Position numbers and translations under genes: made by a program. Shown piece by piece: positions 35,791 through 49,613 of a stretch of DNA of 64,000 nucleotides. The first letter of the stretch is position 1, and each line of letters begins with the position of its first letter. Under the pieces are notes generated by a model. The model made no database searches, was not told where the DNA came from, and worked only from the letters and a program-made list of their open reading frames with translations. This DNA comes from Neospora caninum Liverpool (lineage: Eukaryota; Apicomplexa; Conoidasida; Eucoccidiorida; Sarcocystidae): NCBI RefSeq assembly GCF_000208865.1, contig NC_018395.1, positions 5,814,839 to 5,878,838 of the forward strand. Reading direction: 5' to 3'.

Positions 35791-36933
35791 GTATATATTT
35801 ATATATATATATATATATGTATACGTAGAGACAGGCGTGCTTGCGAGTGAGACTGTCCTGGTGAATCTAGGACTAATGCTTTTGCGAGCCTGCAGGAGTC
35901 GTCGGCAGGAGGCGAGGAGATAGCTGCTGGACGTACTAAATCGCGGAAAACGCCTTCCTCTGGTGCTGCGCCTTTGCGGGTCTCTGCTTCCGAAGGAACA
36001 GGAATCGACACCAAAATAGAACAATCGGGTTTCCCACGATGTGGGGCGGCGATTGATCCTTGGACAGCCGAGACGTGTCGCCGCAGTCGACAAAATCGGC
36101 TGGCCTCTGTAGAGGCTGTTTGATGTCTGACGCGCTTCCGCGCGAGCTCCCCAAATGCCCAGTGTGCATGGAGAGGCACCAGCATAGCGACGGCGACAGA
36201 ATTTTTCATGCCGCTAAAGACCACCAGTCTGCAGGTACGTAGGCGTGTATGCCTCCCGCGGGAGAGTAAGAAAAACTCACGTTCTTTGTGTGCAAGCTCT
36301 ACAAACGTTCCCAGCAGCTGTGGGTAGAAATGCAGAGACCTAGATTTGCGTTCGAGCACAGTACATCATCCCCGGGGCCAGGCTGAATACACGCAAATGG
36401 ATGTATATGTATGTACTTGTGAAACGAAAGAGATATATCCGTTGGCGGCCTGACCTGGGACGTGGAACTGGGCGACGTCGACAACCCGCGCGTGTCGGGT
36501 TTTTGCCACAGCCGACGCGACTTGTCTCGCGAGAGAAGAATGGAGATGGGCACTTGGAAAGAGAACAACGCGAGGCCTGAATGCGGCAGCGCAGGCTTCA
36601 GCCAGCGTCGCGGAAGTCCCGTCCAGTTTCACCAACTCCCCGCGGGCCTCGAAGAACCGGCTAAGCGAGTCTGCACAGCCGCAGGAAAACCAAGAGAGGA
36701 GGGCGGACTCAGCCCCCACAGAGCCCCAATGGACCGCCTGACCACCCTGAGTGCGCACGATTCGATTGGTCCGTCTCTGCAAACAAATCGAGCAGTTCGA
36801 GGTAGAAACCTCGCTGCGTTCTAGACCCTCCACACTTAGACACATCGAAAAGAGTTCAGGAGTATTTCATACGCACAGGTAAATGTGTGCAAGGGACAGA
36901 TGCATATATACATATATGTGTGTACCTACATTC

Positions 36934-36972
<39 letters not shown>

Positions 36973-37114
36973 TGAATACACTAAAGGACGTGACCGGTGT
37001 ATCTTTTGTATTCGTTTGTGTCTCTTACTCAAGGTGCCCATGCCCATCTGGGATGGAGATTTTTTCAAGACAGGCGCTTCTGGTATGTATGTATGTATGT
37101 ATAGATAGATAGAC

Positions 37115-37151
<37 letters not shown>

Positions 37152-40066
37152 TACGCACATACATACATATAGATAGATAGAAAGACAGAGAGATAGACAG
37201 CCAGATAGATAGATAAAGATACATCGAAAGAGCAAAACGTCGCCATGGATTTACCGTAAAATGTTGGCTCTAGCTGAGTCCTCCGGATGAAGGTAGTTTC
37301 GTGCAACGCCTCACCTTCGTTGACGTAGTACGCGTTGAGGCTGCTTTCTAGCTCTTCCTGGTCGACTTCCGGCGGATCTTCATTTTCACTGAGACGCTGC
37401 AAGACTGCCTGCCCGGTGAGAACAAAACGACAAAAAACAACCCCCGTTGCTTTCGTGTGCCCGCGCGAGTAGAGCCTTGTGTTTGACGCTCTCGCCTGTC
37501 TTCTCCAGTTCAATGTCCAGCACGGTGTCTTGGCCGATCCAGCTGGGAAGCGACACGTAGGAAACGCGAGCTAAAGACACCCTTTTTCTGCGAGGAGGTT
37601 CCACGTTCCTTTATATCCAAGCGTGCATCCGGTCTGTGGGCTCCTGGGACACGCCGTTCACGAAACAAATGTTTCTGCTGCCTGCGAGAGAGGCCGCAGC
37701 ATGTCCTCACCTCCGCGGAGATGGTAACTTGAACAAATTTCTCGAGTTTGACGCCGTGCTTGAGCAAGGCAGAAGCCTGCGAAAATCACATTGAACAGGG
37801 ACCGCAGCGTATGATATCTTTGGCCTAGGATCTCTCTCACCTTCGCCTCCCGGCCCTCTCTGCTCGTCGTTCCGGCTGCCGCCTGCATCGTCGTTGGTTC
37901 ACCCTAGGTCTGTCTTTTTCGTTTTCTCTGCAGGTAAAACTGTTTCTCCGCTCTCTCTTCTTTTCTCGCGTTTTGCTTCCCTCTTCGCCCCTCTCTATCT
38001 TTGGTGTTCTTTGGTCTGTATGTTAAACTCTCTTCCTCTCTCTTCCTCTCTCTTTCTCTCTCTTTCTCTCTCTTTCTCTCCCTTTCCCTCCCTGTTTCTC
38101 TTTCTTGTCGCGCTCCCTGTCGCCAGCACGCGCAGCGGCCTCTGAGTTCCCTGCTGTTGCCGACCGGTGCTCGACAGTCTCGATGGAGGCAGGAGCAACG
38201 CCGTTCCCGTCGCTTCTCGCGTCCATGGAGAACGCGACAAACGGCTAAGGAGACCTCTACACACCATGCCGAGTCGCACACCTGCTCAACTGTCTTTGGG
38301 TAGCCCAAGAGAACGCAGCCGCAGCCTTGCAGTTCAGCATCGGCTTTAAGGGCCTTCGCTACCGTCGCGGCGAGAAGACTTGGACTGTCGAGGACCGCTT
38401 TCATCTTCTTCTGCGAAAGATCGCGCATCTCCGCCCGCGCCACAGACGGAACCAGAGCCTCTGAAAAAGGACACAATCACGAAGAAGTGAAAACGCCCGT
38501 GAGACCGTGGAACCTCTCAAGGACGTCGGCCGGTTTGGCCGCTGTCGGGTCTCCCGCGCGAAGCCATGCCAAGTTTTGCGGCTCTGCGAAATCGTTCCGC
38601 AACGCCCTGGAAGAGGCTGAAGCTCCACGCCGTTCACCGCACTCACCAGTGGCGCTACAGACTCCCCACGATAGCGAATGAAAGGAAGAGATAAAAAAAG
38701 AGAGCGTAGAAGCGAGAAACGGAACGGCAGCCGGGAAATACGAGAGGCACTACAGAAGAGAGATGAAACGATAGGCAGGAAATGAGAAATTCATTCGAGG
38801 AGAGAGGTTGAAAGAACGTGGGAGGCAGACGGCGCTTACCGATATCTGGGAGGATCTTATACTGCAGTATGTCGCAGAGGCTCTTCGCCACGTCTCGGGT
38901 GTCGATTGTCGGAGGTGCGCCGACAGCGACAACGCTCGGCTGCGTCCCTCTGTCGGGCATCAAAAGAACAAAAGCCCAGCCTGTTTCTCGGCTTTGCTTC
39001 TCAAAGGTCGTCACATGCAAATCCGTGTTTCGTTAACTCAGCAAGACGCCCCAGTTCCCCGCGCAGGATCACTGGCGTCGTTCAAGGCATGCCTGTAGTT
39101 GTTCCTTTGAACCTCGAGTCAGGTCGATGAACGTGAACAGCGGAGAGGTGATGGGTAAAGCGAGACACCACCTTGCTCTGTGTCCACGGAGGCATTTGGG
39201 TTACAGTGCCTGCAATGCTGGAGTCGCCCACGCATGTGGCTGAAGATTCTTTTCCTTCTGCAAGGCAGTCCAGGTTTCTCTTCAAGGGCCGTGTCACTTT
39301 GCTGTTCCAAATGGGGGAAACAACGAATCGAGAAGGGGGAGAGAAAACCGTAAGCCTACCTCACGATCTCGGTCGCGAGGTCTTCGGCACTCCTATCGGC
39401 CTCGTTTCGAACTTCGATCACTTTCAGCTGTTGTCAGGCGCGGCAAAAAGCGGGGAGCAGGGACAAACTCAGAGAGGGCGACAAAGAGGCAAAGCGAAAA
39501 CGAAGGGGCTAGATACAGGTGAAGAGAGAGAAAGCGGGAAAGCCACGGAGAGATAGAGAGCGAGGGAGGTGAAACTGAGATGAAGAGATACTGAGAACGG
39601 CGGAAATATGTTGGTAAAGAGATATACATAGATGAGCGATCGAGGTAAGGAAAGAGAGGGGACTGCTGATTGAGAAGGATTTGGATAGATAGAAAGATAG
39701 ACCGCAAGAATGAGGGGGAAAGCAAGGGCACGCGACGGAGAAGAGGCACAAAAGGTGGACCGAAAAAAAACCAAGCCGCAGCTAACAAACTGGAGGAAGG
39801 CGAAATCCTGCCAGCGCCGCACGTTTCCCCCCTGTCTCACCTTTTTGTTGAAATATTGTGTCACGATTTGCAGAAAGCGACGTTGGGCTTCCGTGTCCTC
39901 GGGCCGAGACGCAGGATCTGATTAAACACATTTTCAGATTAATGTGTGGGGGCGCATGTTTTCGCATGGTCAAATATTCAAAGCCACGGTTTTACACACA
40001 TAGATATAAAGATAAAAACGGTGACATACACCTTTATGAAAAATCCCCATTAGGGTCAGCATTCAG

Positions 40067-40140
<74 letters not shown>

Positions 40141-43100
40141 GTTAATCCACCTGCACGCAAGCGTACACCCATAAATCCATACATATGTGCATATACATAT
40201 GTATGTATATATATATATATATATATATTTGTTGAGACTGGGGGAAGAGACACAGTCGAAACGACCGATCCTGTACCATGCATGCATATCTGTGTAGTGG
40301 AGGAAAGTTCGACTACAGTACCCCCTTCTACTCGCATCTATGTGGCGAGGAATTCGTTTTGCGAAGCAAAGAACGGAAAGCGTGTCCTCGGATACAGGAG
40401 ATGCTAGATGCTCTCCATGGCAGGTGGAACAAAAAGATATTGTGACAGCAACAAAGTACTTGGTGAGAATATATGCATGACCAAGACGGACACGCGCACG
40501 TCTACACAAACCTCGCAGTCCCTCGCTCTGTGTATATACACAGCACCTGTGCCTGTATGTATATGGGTATATTGAAACACGTACACACGTATGGAGACAT
40601 AGAGCGATTGAGGTGGAGAGAGCATTACAGAATGTCGATACTTATAGATGGCCGTAGATGTGAATTCTCAGTGTCATCGCCCCAGGAACCGAAGCTCCTT
40701 CGTTGTCCGTCTTGTCGGCTGCAGCATTGCCGCACAGTTTCTTTTCCAGAACTCAGGGAACTGACCCAGCTGCGAGGCGCCTCGGACACGGACAACCTGT
40801 TCGACGTGGACGCTCTCGTCGAAGCTACTCAACTCCGCATCTCCCCAAGTGCGAGGCAAATTGATTAAAACGGCAGATTCGCTTCGCATGCGGTGAAGCG
40901 CCGCTCGAACCGTCCGCGCACAAGTGCGCGGGTCGGCCATCGCCTGAAACACGGAAGAGATCCCAGAGGCGGAAAAATCAAAACGCATGCAGACGACCAA
41001 CCGCCGACATACACCACCTAAAGTGACCGAGGACGCTGGCGGGAAACGTCTTCACGCCAACGGGGAGGACATCTTGCTACACAGTCCACAGACCCAACTG
41101 GGCATCTGCAAGATCCACGTTCAATCACATTTATATATATATATATATATATATATACATACATATAAATATGTATATATATGTATATATATGTATGTAT
41201 ATATATATATATATATATATATCTGTGGGTGTTTGTTCAGTTTTTGTCTCGATCAACCTAAAGAGATGCGCATGCACGCATGCAGTGGTATATGTGGGAG
41301 TATTTGCCTCCATGTTGGAGCTAGACACTTGAGGTAAGCAGCCAGAACTGCAAACGCGCCTCGCGTTTTTTTCTTCGTAGGAGGCTCTAACTCCGGCGAC
41401 ACGGATATAACTTTCTACACAGATGCATGTGCACATCCGCACCTAGATATGCACGTATCTACATATGTGTAGTCGCTTCGATAGGCATTTACATATTTAT
41501 ATATATGTACTTTTTCATTTATGGATGCGTCCGCAGAGCTTTTTTTTTCTGACGATGTTTTTGGGGCATGCATGTGTATCTCGTACTGGCAGCGTCTGGC
41601 AGCTCCCCGTCTCCAGTGCATGAGTTTGTAAAGCGTCGCAGTCGAGGAAGAGCGCTTTTTTCTTGTATTTGGAGAGTGCGAGAGCGAGAGGAGCTGCGTC
41701 GTAGCCGGGAGGTCCCACGACGATCGTCGCGCGAGGGCCGAGGGGAGACAGCAGATCGAGGAGTCTCCGCCCCACAGAGCGGCTCGTCGCTGCTAAGGGA
41801 CACTCTCGCAGAACATCGCAATCGACCGTTTGTAAGACTCTCCGAGCCTGCACCGACACGCAGCAGCGAAGCCAAGTACGCGAGAAGGTCCAGGCAGTCG
41901 CGGTGGGATGTTGCCAGTGCCGACAGATAAATAGTGCTGGGAAGCATGCAAACACGTAGCCGTTCACCGGTTATCCGGTCGTCTCCACAGCCAGCGAAGC
42001 CTGCCAAAGAGCTCCAGTTTCCTCACGGCTGAAGTGCGTGTCCACCAAACACGTCTCTACAGATATATCTATGTGTCACGTATAGCATGCTTTAGAACGT
42101 CTCTTCCTCTTGTAGTCATATACATACGTACATGCATGCATACATACATACATACATAAATATATAAATGTGTGGATGGTACTCGGTAGTTGCTTCGTGA
42201 TGTCGAAAAGTGTGGGTTGGTTACCTCGAGGTCAGCAAAAACAGCATTCATGTCTTGGGATCGAAACGCTTTTCGCCTTGTCTCGAGAGCCTTCAGCGAG
42301 GAGTTTCCAGCATTTTCCAAGGCTTTCAGAGTGGTCGGCGACGCACGGATGCGAACTGCTCGGACTGTACATGGCACCTGCGCACTCCGAAACGAAACGC
42401 GCCGTTCCACGGTAAAAATTACCAAAATCTTTGCCTCCCATTTTGGAAGGACACCACAAGGCTCCAGCTCACCCACAACCTGAAATGAATATTGAAACGA
42501 AGCTACATGTATAAAGGCATCCCTGCTGTATGCATATAAACATATGTATATATACTTGTAGTTGTGTATACGCATTTATGTATCCCTTCATCGAGGGCAA
42601 TAGACAGATGCACCGCACTATATATATATATATATAAAGATACATACATATATGTTTCCATGGGTATCTCTGTTTGTATATAGCTATGTCTACGCGTAGT
42701 CATCTGGATAAACAGCCATATGGATCTGCGTGTGTCTCCATAGCGTCTCAAGCGCCTCAATGCAATACGTCAATACCCTGCAGATGCGTGCACGTGGAAC
42801 ACTCTGTCTAAGGATCGTAGCTTAAGAGATCAATGCATCGACTGAACGCCGAACATGAGCAAGCGAACACGAGCATGCTCAGGAACGGCCCGAGGGTCCA
42901 CAGTTGCGTTCCGCAATATTATGGTTTCGACAGGCCTCGAAGCAGGGGACTCCACAGAGCCGCCTCTGAGAGACGCGTCTCGGCGTTCGGTCACCGCGAT
43001 ACAGAGAGATACGGAGAATGTGAGGAACTCTTCTTTACTTGTTCTTCGACGAATCTCATCTGCTTGACAGTTAGCGGGAAATCGGTGATAACGAACTGGT

Positions 43101-46100
43101 CGTTGCCTGCAAAAAACCAAGCCTTCGAAAACAACCTGGCGTTAAGGTCTCCCCAACACGCCAGTCACCGTCATTGCCGCCCGCCCGCTCCTATGCATGT
43201 TTCTTGCACTAGGCCTCTATATCGAACTATTTATCCATATAATATATACATATATATATGGCATGGATAGATAGTTAGCTATAGAGGCGTAGAGAAGGTG
43301 AGACGGCAATGACCTTCTACCCAATTCGTTCTAGGGAGTGTCTACTGGCGTGCCTAGGGGCGAGAGCATGATGTGGCCAGCTCGCTGCCTAGAAAACGTC
43401 CGGGTATTCACAGATGTGCAGAGCCAAAACTACTCACAGGCGCGAAGGATGGGGCGCGACAAAGCTCGCAAGATATAGAAGTAGAGATATACATATGCGT
43501 TTCACAGGTACGTGTGCTAGTTAGAATAAAGGATAGATAATATGCCTACGGAGATACAGGCACGGAGCCACACACAACAAGTAGATAAGCGTGTGGAACT
43601 TCAGAGCTCTGGAGCCGGCCCTGTTGGCGTCGCCTTCGCGAAAGCTGTTCCTGTCTGGTGCTCCACCGCAGATTCCGTGCACTGGTGCATGGGCCTCACT
43701 GCGCACCCTGGTTTTGCAGTTCTCTGAGGTTGTCGACAAGGAGCGGACAAACAGCCGACGCCGACGTGAGAGTGTGCGCGACAGCGACAGGCCTCGCGCG
43801 GTCTTGCAGCAGACTCAGCACGTCGACGTGCTTCGCATCTTCGCCTTCCAGCTCCTTTGCGATTTCGTTCGAGGGAAGCCCCGGAGGCGCCAGCAGGTAG
43901 GTTACCACAGGCAGAAACAGATGCCGAACTTGCTGAAACATTTCCGCCGCCGACAACGCCCCGTCAACGACAAAGACCTAAACGTCAATTGCACACGCAC
44001 GTGAAGGAGCCCGAATCGATTTTGACTCCCAGGCGCGTAGGATCTCGCAAAACGGCCGATGTCTGGGGGCGTTCCTCGTCATATCAACCTGATTGAGCGA
44101 GAGTCGGGGAGGCATGCGCATCTATCTCCTACTCGCCAAGGCGAGTAGTTCTCGGTGCATTATCCGCATGCAGGGTACCAGACTCAGACACACAAACATC
44201 ATATAGTGACACAGGCATGCACATCCACACAGACACACATAAATGGAAAGACATATATATATATATATATATATGTATACATATAGTTGCCCCCACTTCT
44301 ACCTGTGACTAAGTAGATCTGCATATATCTACATACCTAAATACATGCATAAATATATACATATCCGTTATGTATTCACCTGGAAGGACCGATGCATTGC
44401 CTTGTCTCTTCTATATACCGTTACTGTGTGTTTGTATGTGGAGATGCGAGCAACGGACGCGGTCTCGAGAGATTCCTGTGACTGTTGCGGCGAACCTTTC
44501 CAAGTCGTTGGTAGTACTCTTTGACGTCTGCAAGATGTTGGAGACTCTCGTCGATCTGTTCCACGTGGGCCAGAGCACCTACGAACCGAGGCAGAGAGCA
44601 GCATTTTCGGCGATTTGTGGACTGAACTCGGTGGCCGGCGACGCTGGAATTGTGCACCACACCCTCTTTCTTCTCCTAGGCTGCTGCATATAATGTGCAT
44701 GCTCCTTCCGGCATTCGTCGACTGGGTTTACCACGGGAAAATAGACCAGAATTCCAAGTTCCGAACGCAAGGCCGCCTCTCCAAACAACTCGGGCGTTGG
44801 TCGGGAGCGACACGGCACCTGATCAGGAGACAGCCCGTGAGAACGCTGTTGCCGTGCTCGCCATTCTGTCGAACGTGGGCCCCACCATCTCGGCTGGATT
44901 GCCCGGCCTCATCTTCTCGGCTCGTCCCTCTCTTTTAACCCGAGTTGCCAAAAGAAAAGGCTGTGCCGAACCCGAGGGAGTGACGCCTTTCTCTCACCTG
45001 CCTTGGCTGCGCGGGAGACGAGAAGTTCGCGGGGGCAACCGATGAAGACGACGAGGGCCGGAACGCCGCCCAGTTCCCTGTCGAGACTCTTGGCCCGTTC
45101 CAGTGAGAGACGGCTGCTGGTGATAACAACCCTGTTGTTGCCGCTGTGCTCCAGGAACGCCGACTTCCACAGTCGGGCTTCGACACTCGCCGGCGGCATT
45201 TCCCCGACACGAACTATCGGCTCCAGCAACTGCCCAAGAGCTGACTTCGAGGCAATCTCCTTCGCCGCCACGTCCTCTGGCGCCACACGCGTGCACATCG
45301 GGGTTCATAAAAAGGCACTCTCCGCAGCACACTCAGGTCGCACCACACTGCCTTCAGCGGCTTCGACAGAACGGCATTCTACAAATAAACATGTCCGTCT
45401 TTTTGTATGTGTGTATATGTATATGTATGTATATAATATATATAATATAAATATAAGATATATATATTTATATATATATACATAGAGAAGGCCACATGCG
45501 GTCCGGCCTAGGAGCTTCTCTGCGTATCGCACGGCCGCCGCCTGCAGAGAGCGTGTACGCTGCGGAGAGAGGGGTGCGACAGATTCGCAAGGCATCTCGG
45601 AGTTGTGGGAAGGCGTGCGCACACGCGCGCGCAACACTTCCGTATCGTCATTAGCCTTGGTCTGTTAAACCCGCGAAGCGCTTGTCCTTCTCCGCATCTG
45701 CAACAGAGGCGTCTCGGAATCTTCCAAGACGTGGCGCCGCAGCCGCTGCGTCCTACCACGCGCTCGCGTGTGCGCACATATCTGCGCTCGTACATAACTA
45801 GATAGACAAAGTTACATGTATAACTTTATGCATGCACACAATTGTACAGGCGGTTGCCTATGCTGGTCTCTGTATGTAATATATATGTCACCGTAGACTA
45901 TATGTGATCATATGGCCGTGACCAGACGGGATGACGTTTAAAGCCGTTAGTCTCGCTGAGAATCTGTTTCCAATATTCGTTTTACATATTCACAGATGGA
46001 TGGTCCGGAGTGTCGACTCGCGCATCCGAGCTCACTGAAACTGAGAGCGACGAATCCGGTTTCGTCAGCGATTCGCTTGCTCAGAGTCTGTTTCCCTGAG

Positions 46101-46492
46101 AGCGGCCCGCCGACGATTCTCACAAAGAACGGCGGCCTCGGCAACGAATCCCGCAAAACGTGGGGCATTTCCTTCCCTTCTTCGACCGTGATGATGGTTC
46201 TCTTGGGCGGCTCTGTGAACAACGCGAGGCACTTCAGAACTCTGTAAGGCTGCTCTGTTTTCAGATGGGCGTCCTCTCGAGCCTCGTCTTCCTCTCAAGC
46301 GTTCTTTCCGTGGAGGGCCGCTCTCTCCAGATGCTTGCCTCGTGTCATCGGCCGAGGCGCACTCTCCCCCTTGGTGCTGCGCACAAGTCCTCGCCGCCCC
46401 TCCTGTGTGAATGCCAAAACGCATGCGTGCGCTGATAGATAAACATGTTGCTTTTGTAGCTGCCGTACGCCATATACATATACATATATACG

Positions 46493-46555
<63 letters not shown>

Positions 46556-47831
46556 GGATGGTATATTAAATATGTAGGGCTAGCACACGTCTGCACATAT
46601 GCATATATGTGAATGTGGAGAGGCGACTGTAGGATCCCGGGGGCGTCGGAGGTTCGACTTCTTGTTTGCAGGACTGCTGCATTGTCTTCGCCTTTCTCAG
46701 TGCATAGTGCTCCTCGCGGTCTTCACCTGTCGGGTCAACGGTGAGCTGCCTTCCCACGTCCTGCTGCCGGGCGTTTTTTTCAAGCCAGTCGGCCAGGTAC
46801 GAAACGGCTGCGAGGCCTTGAGGCTTCACCGCACACAGCGCCTCAAGCCCCCTGCGAAGCGTCACAGGAAGCGTTGCTCTTCACACACACAGGCTTCTAT
46901 TTCGTTTCCACAGAGCGGGGAATACCTGCGGACTCCTCTATTTACATAGATACACATACGTCCAGTGAGAGAGGGAGAACGAGATATTTCTATGTACAAT
47001 TATGCATTGGGATGGGCACGCACGCTTGGCGATTCCTTACGGTGTACGGAGGTAGGGCTAGATTGTTGGCGCTACGTCTTCATCACCGGAGATGAGAGAA
47101 AGGAGAGAGAAAATGAAAAGCGGGGAGTCAAGGGCTCCAGCGAATAAGACCCTTCGGACAAATGCTTCTGGTGTGTTTTTAAAAGGTGTAGATCCTCAGC
47201 CCTAGATTTGCAACTGTTTTTCGTGCTCGGCTCTCGAAGCTTGCCCGCGCGCCACGTCCCGGCTTGGGCGTCATTCCGATTCTCTTTCGGATCGAAAGTG
47301 GCGAATCAAACCGACTTGGAGATGAGGATTTGCAGCGTCGGGGGGACCGTGCCGCGCGACACCGGTTCGCTGCGAGGCATCAGAGAAGACACAAACAAAT
47401 CGCGTTGTGTCCCACGCTGTACAGCCAAAGGGCTACAACAGAGTCCTCACAAACCCGCAGCGCCTCACCCCGAAAAAAGAGAACAAACTTTTCGGGCTGC
47501 AGTGGCAAATGAAAGAAAAAAAGAGTGCGCTCTTCGTTAGCAGAAAGTGCGAAGCTTCTCTCGACCCCTGGCGCAGTTCCGATCTCCACCATGTAGGGTG
47601 GCGATTCGACCTGCGGCAATTTATAGTCCAAACCGTGGACTAAGACAATGTGTATACATATAAATATATATATCTATATATGAAGACATCCATCTTCATA
47701 AACGATATATATCGCTACATCGGATTACGGCACTTTTGGGGTCTTTTGGGATGGGTGCGTGCGGCTTTGTTTCCCTGTGTCGGGTCATTATTTGAACCTC
47801 TATATGCACCGACGCACCTGGCGTTATGCAA

Positions 47832-47873
<42 letters not shown>

Positions 47874-49561
47874 CATATATATGTATATATGTATATATGT
47901 GTGTGTAATCCAGAAATTTATGTTTCTTTGTAGGGCTATTTTGCTTTTTTCTTCGCATGCATTGGCGTACCGCTCAATCGTCTTTCCAGGCGCAGCCCGT
48001 TTGAGAAAGACGTAGTCGTTGATGTACTCCGCCTGCGGGATGGGGTAGAGCGGCAGTTCGGGGAAGAAGAACGCGATCGACTGTTCTGCTTGGTTTCGCG
48101 TCTCGGAGGCGTGGACGACGTTGCGTAGGCGATTCTTCGAATACAAGCCGCGCAAACTTTTGCCTCTTGGCGGCGCCGTCAAGTCTTTTCTCACGCCCAC
48201 GGTGTCCCTCCAAACCGCCACTGCGCCGACACGCATGAGGATGAGAGCCGTCACAGGCCCGCTCGCGAGGAACTCGCTCAACTCCGCAAAGTACGGCTCT
48301 CTGTGGTGCGCCTGGAAGCGAATTTCGCAAACCGCGAGAGCAGACACCAACGTGCTGTGGCCAACTGACCGAACCGCCAATAAAATCGCACCTCTGTTAC
48401 ACTAGGATTGGAGAAATAGGTAAGGCTACACATACGTACAGAGAAACAGCGCAGCGTGTGTATGTGTGGTGGTCTTATATTTTCATGAATAGGGTCAGGC
48501 GTAAATTGCATCATTTTCATACCAAACACATCTATATAGAGAGGGAGAGGAACCTAGATGTAAGTCTGCACACAGGCATGAACAGGCATGAACAGGCATG
48601 CATCTATATATATATATATATACATAAACAGCTATGCTATTCGATACTATGTGCATGTATATAGAGAGAGACATTTGAGCGCATATGGCATTTTGTCTTG
48701 GTCATGTATAGGAATGCATGAACATAAACATAACGACTGTATATCTACTACTCGCATATCATAGGTTCAAACATCTTGGTTGTCGTACAGCGTAGAGTTG
48801 AAGAATGCCTTGTTTGTCCAATTGGAATTCTTTTCGACAGATGATTTGCATTCTTTTCTTTTGAATTTCCTCCAAGATGGAGTGTCGGATTGCCGCTGCC
48901 ATTCCATCGGGCTTGATCAGCGCAAACGTCCTCTCAAGAGCAAAGTCTGGTTCCGTGAAGAAGAGCCTCATCGCTCTCTCCACCTCCGCCGCGCTGCCCG
49001 ATCCGTGCTGAAGCGGCGCAGGAGAGACCACGCTACTTGAAGGATACAACGCATCTGACGCAACAGTAAAACGGTCATCTGTATTGCGTTTTATATTGCT
49101 TTCGCGAACTCTCCAGCAGTTTTGTCGAAGTCGACAGAGCCAACGCGGAAGCGAGAACTTGTGCCCACGTACAGTTCTCTCTGCCACGCTGGAAATCTCT
49201 CGGGAGGCAGAACGGGAGGATCTGGTCTCTAAAGCTGCGCAAGATGAGACGTTCTCCAAGACGATAGAAGAAAACGTCTTCCCCGGAACCAGTGAGCAGG
49301 CCCAATAAGGACGAAGCGAAGGACGTGGGTTCGAAAGAGAAAAGGCACCAAGCGATGTGCAAATTCGCACGGGTACAAACAGCCCAGGACTCTCTGTCCA
49401 ACCTCTCAGAGCGCCGGGGCTCCTGGGCACAGACGACTGACAAAACCCTCTCCACACGCAAGTCGCATAATCTGTAACTACTCATCCAAGAGCAAATCCT
49501 CGAGTACATACATGGGTAAACATGCATATCTATTCGGATCCCAATACGCATATTCAATCTC

Positions 49562-49613
<52 letters not shown>

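Noticed and set aside
37386..37604. Minus-strand frame with [13 protein letters not shown] between two AK4 exons
   Set aside because: The flanking exons (37711-37776 and 37315-37408) join directly in phase 0 and give a normal AK order; including this frame needs an unusual GC donor.
47208..47640. Open frames on both strands between NDK-B and the Dpy-30 exon
   Set aside because: NDK-B and the Dpy-30 exon join directly in phase 2 and together complete the Dpy-30 pattern; no acceptor/donor pair fits an extra exon.
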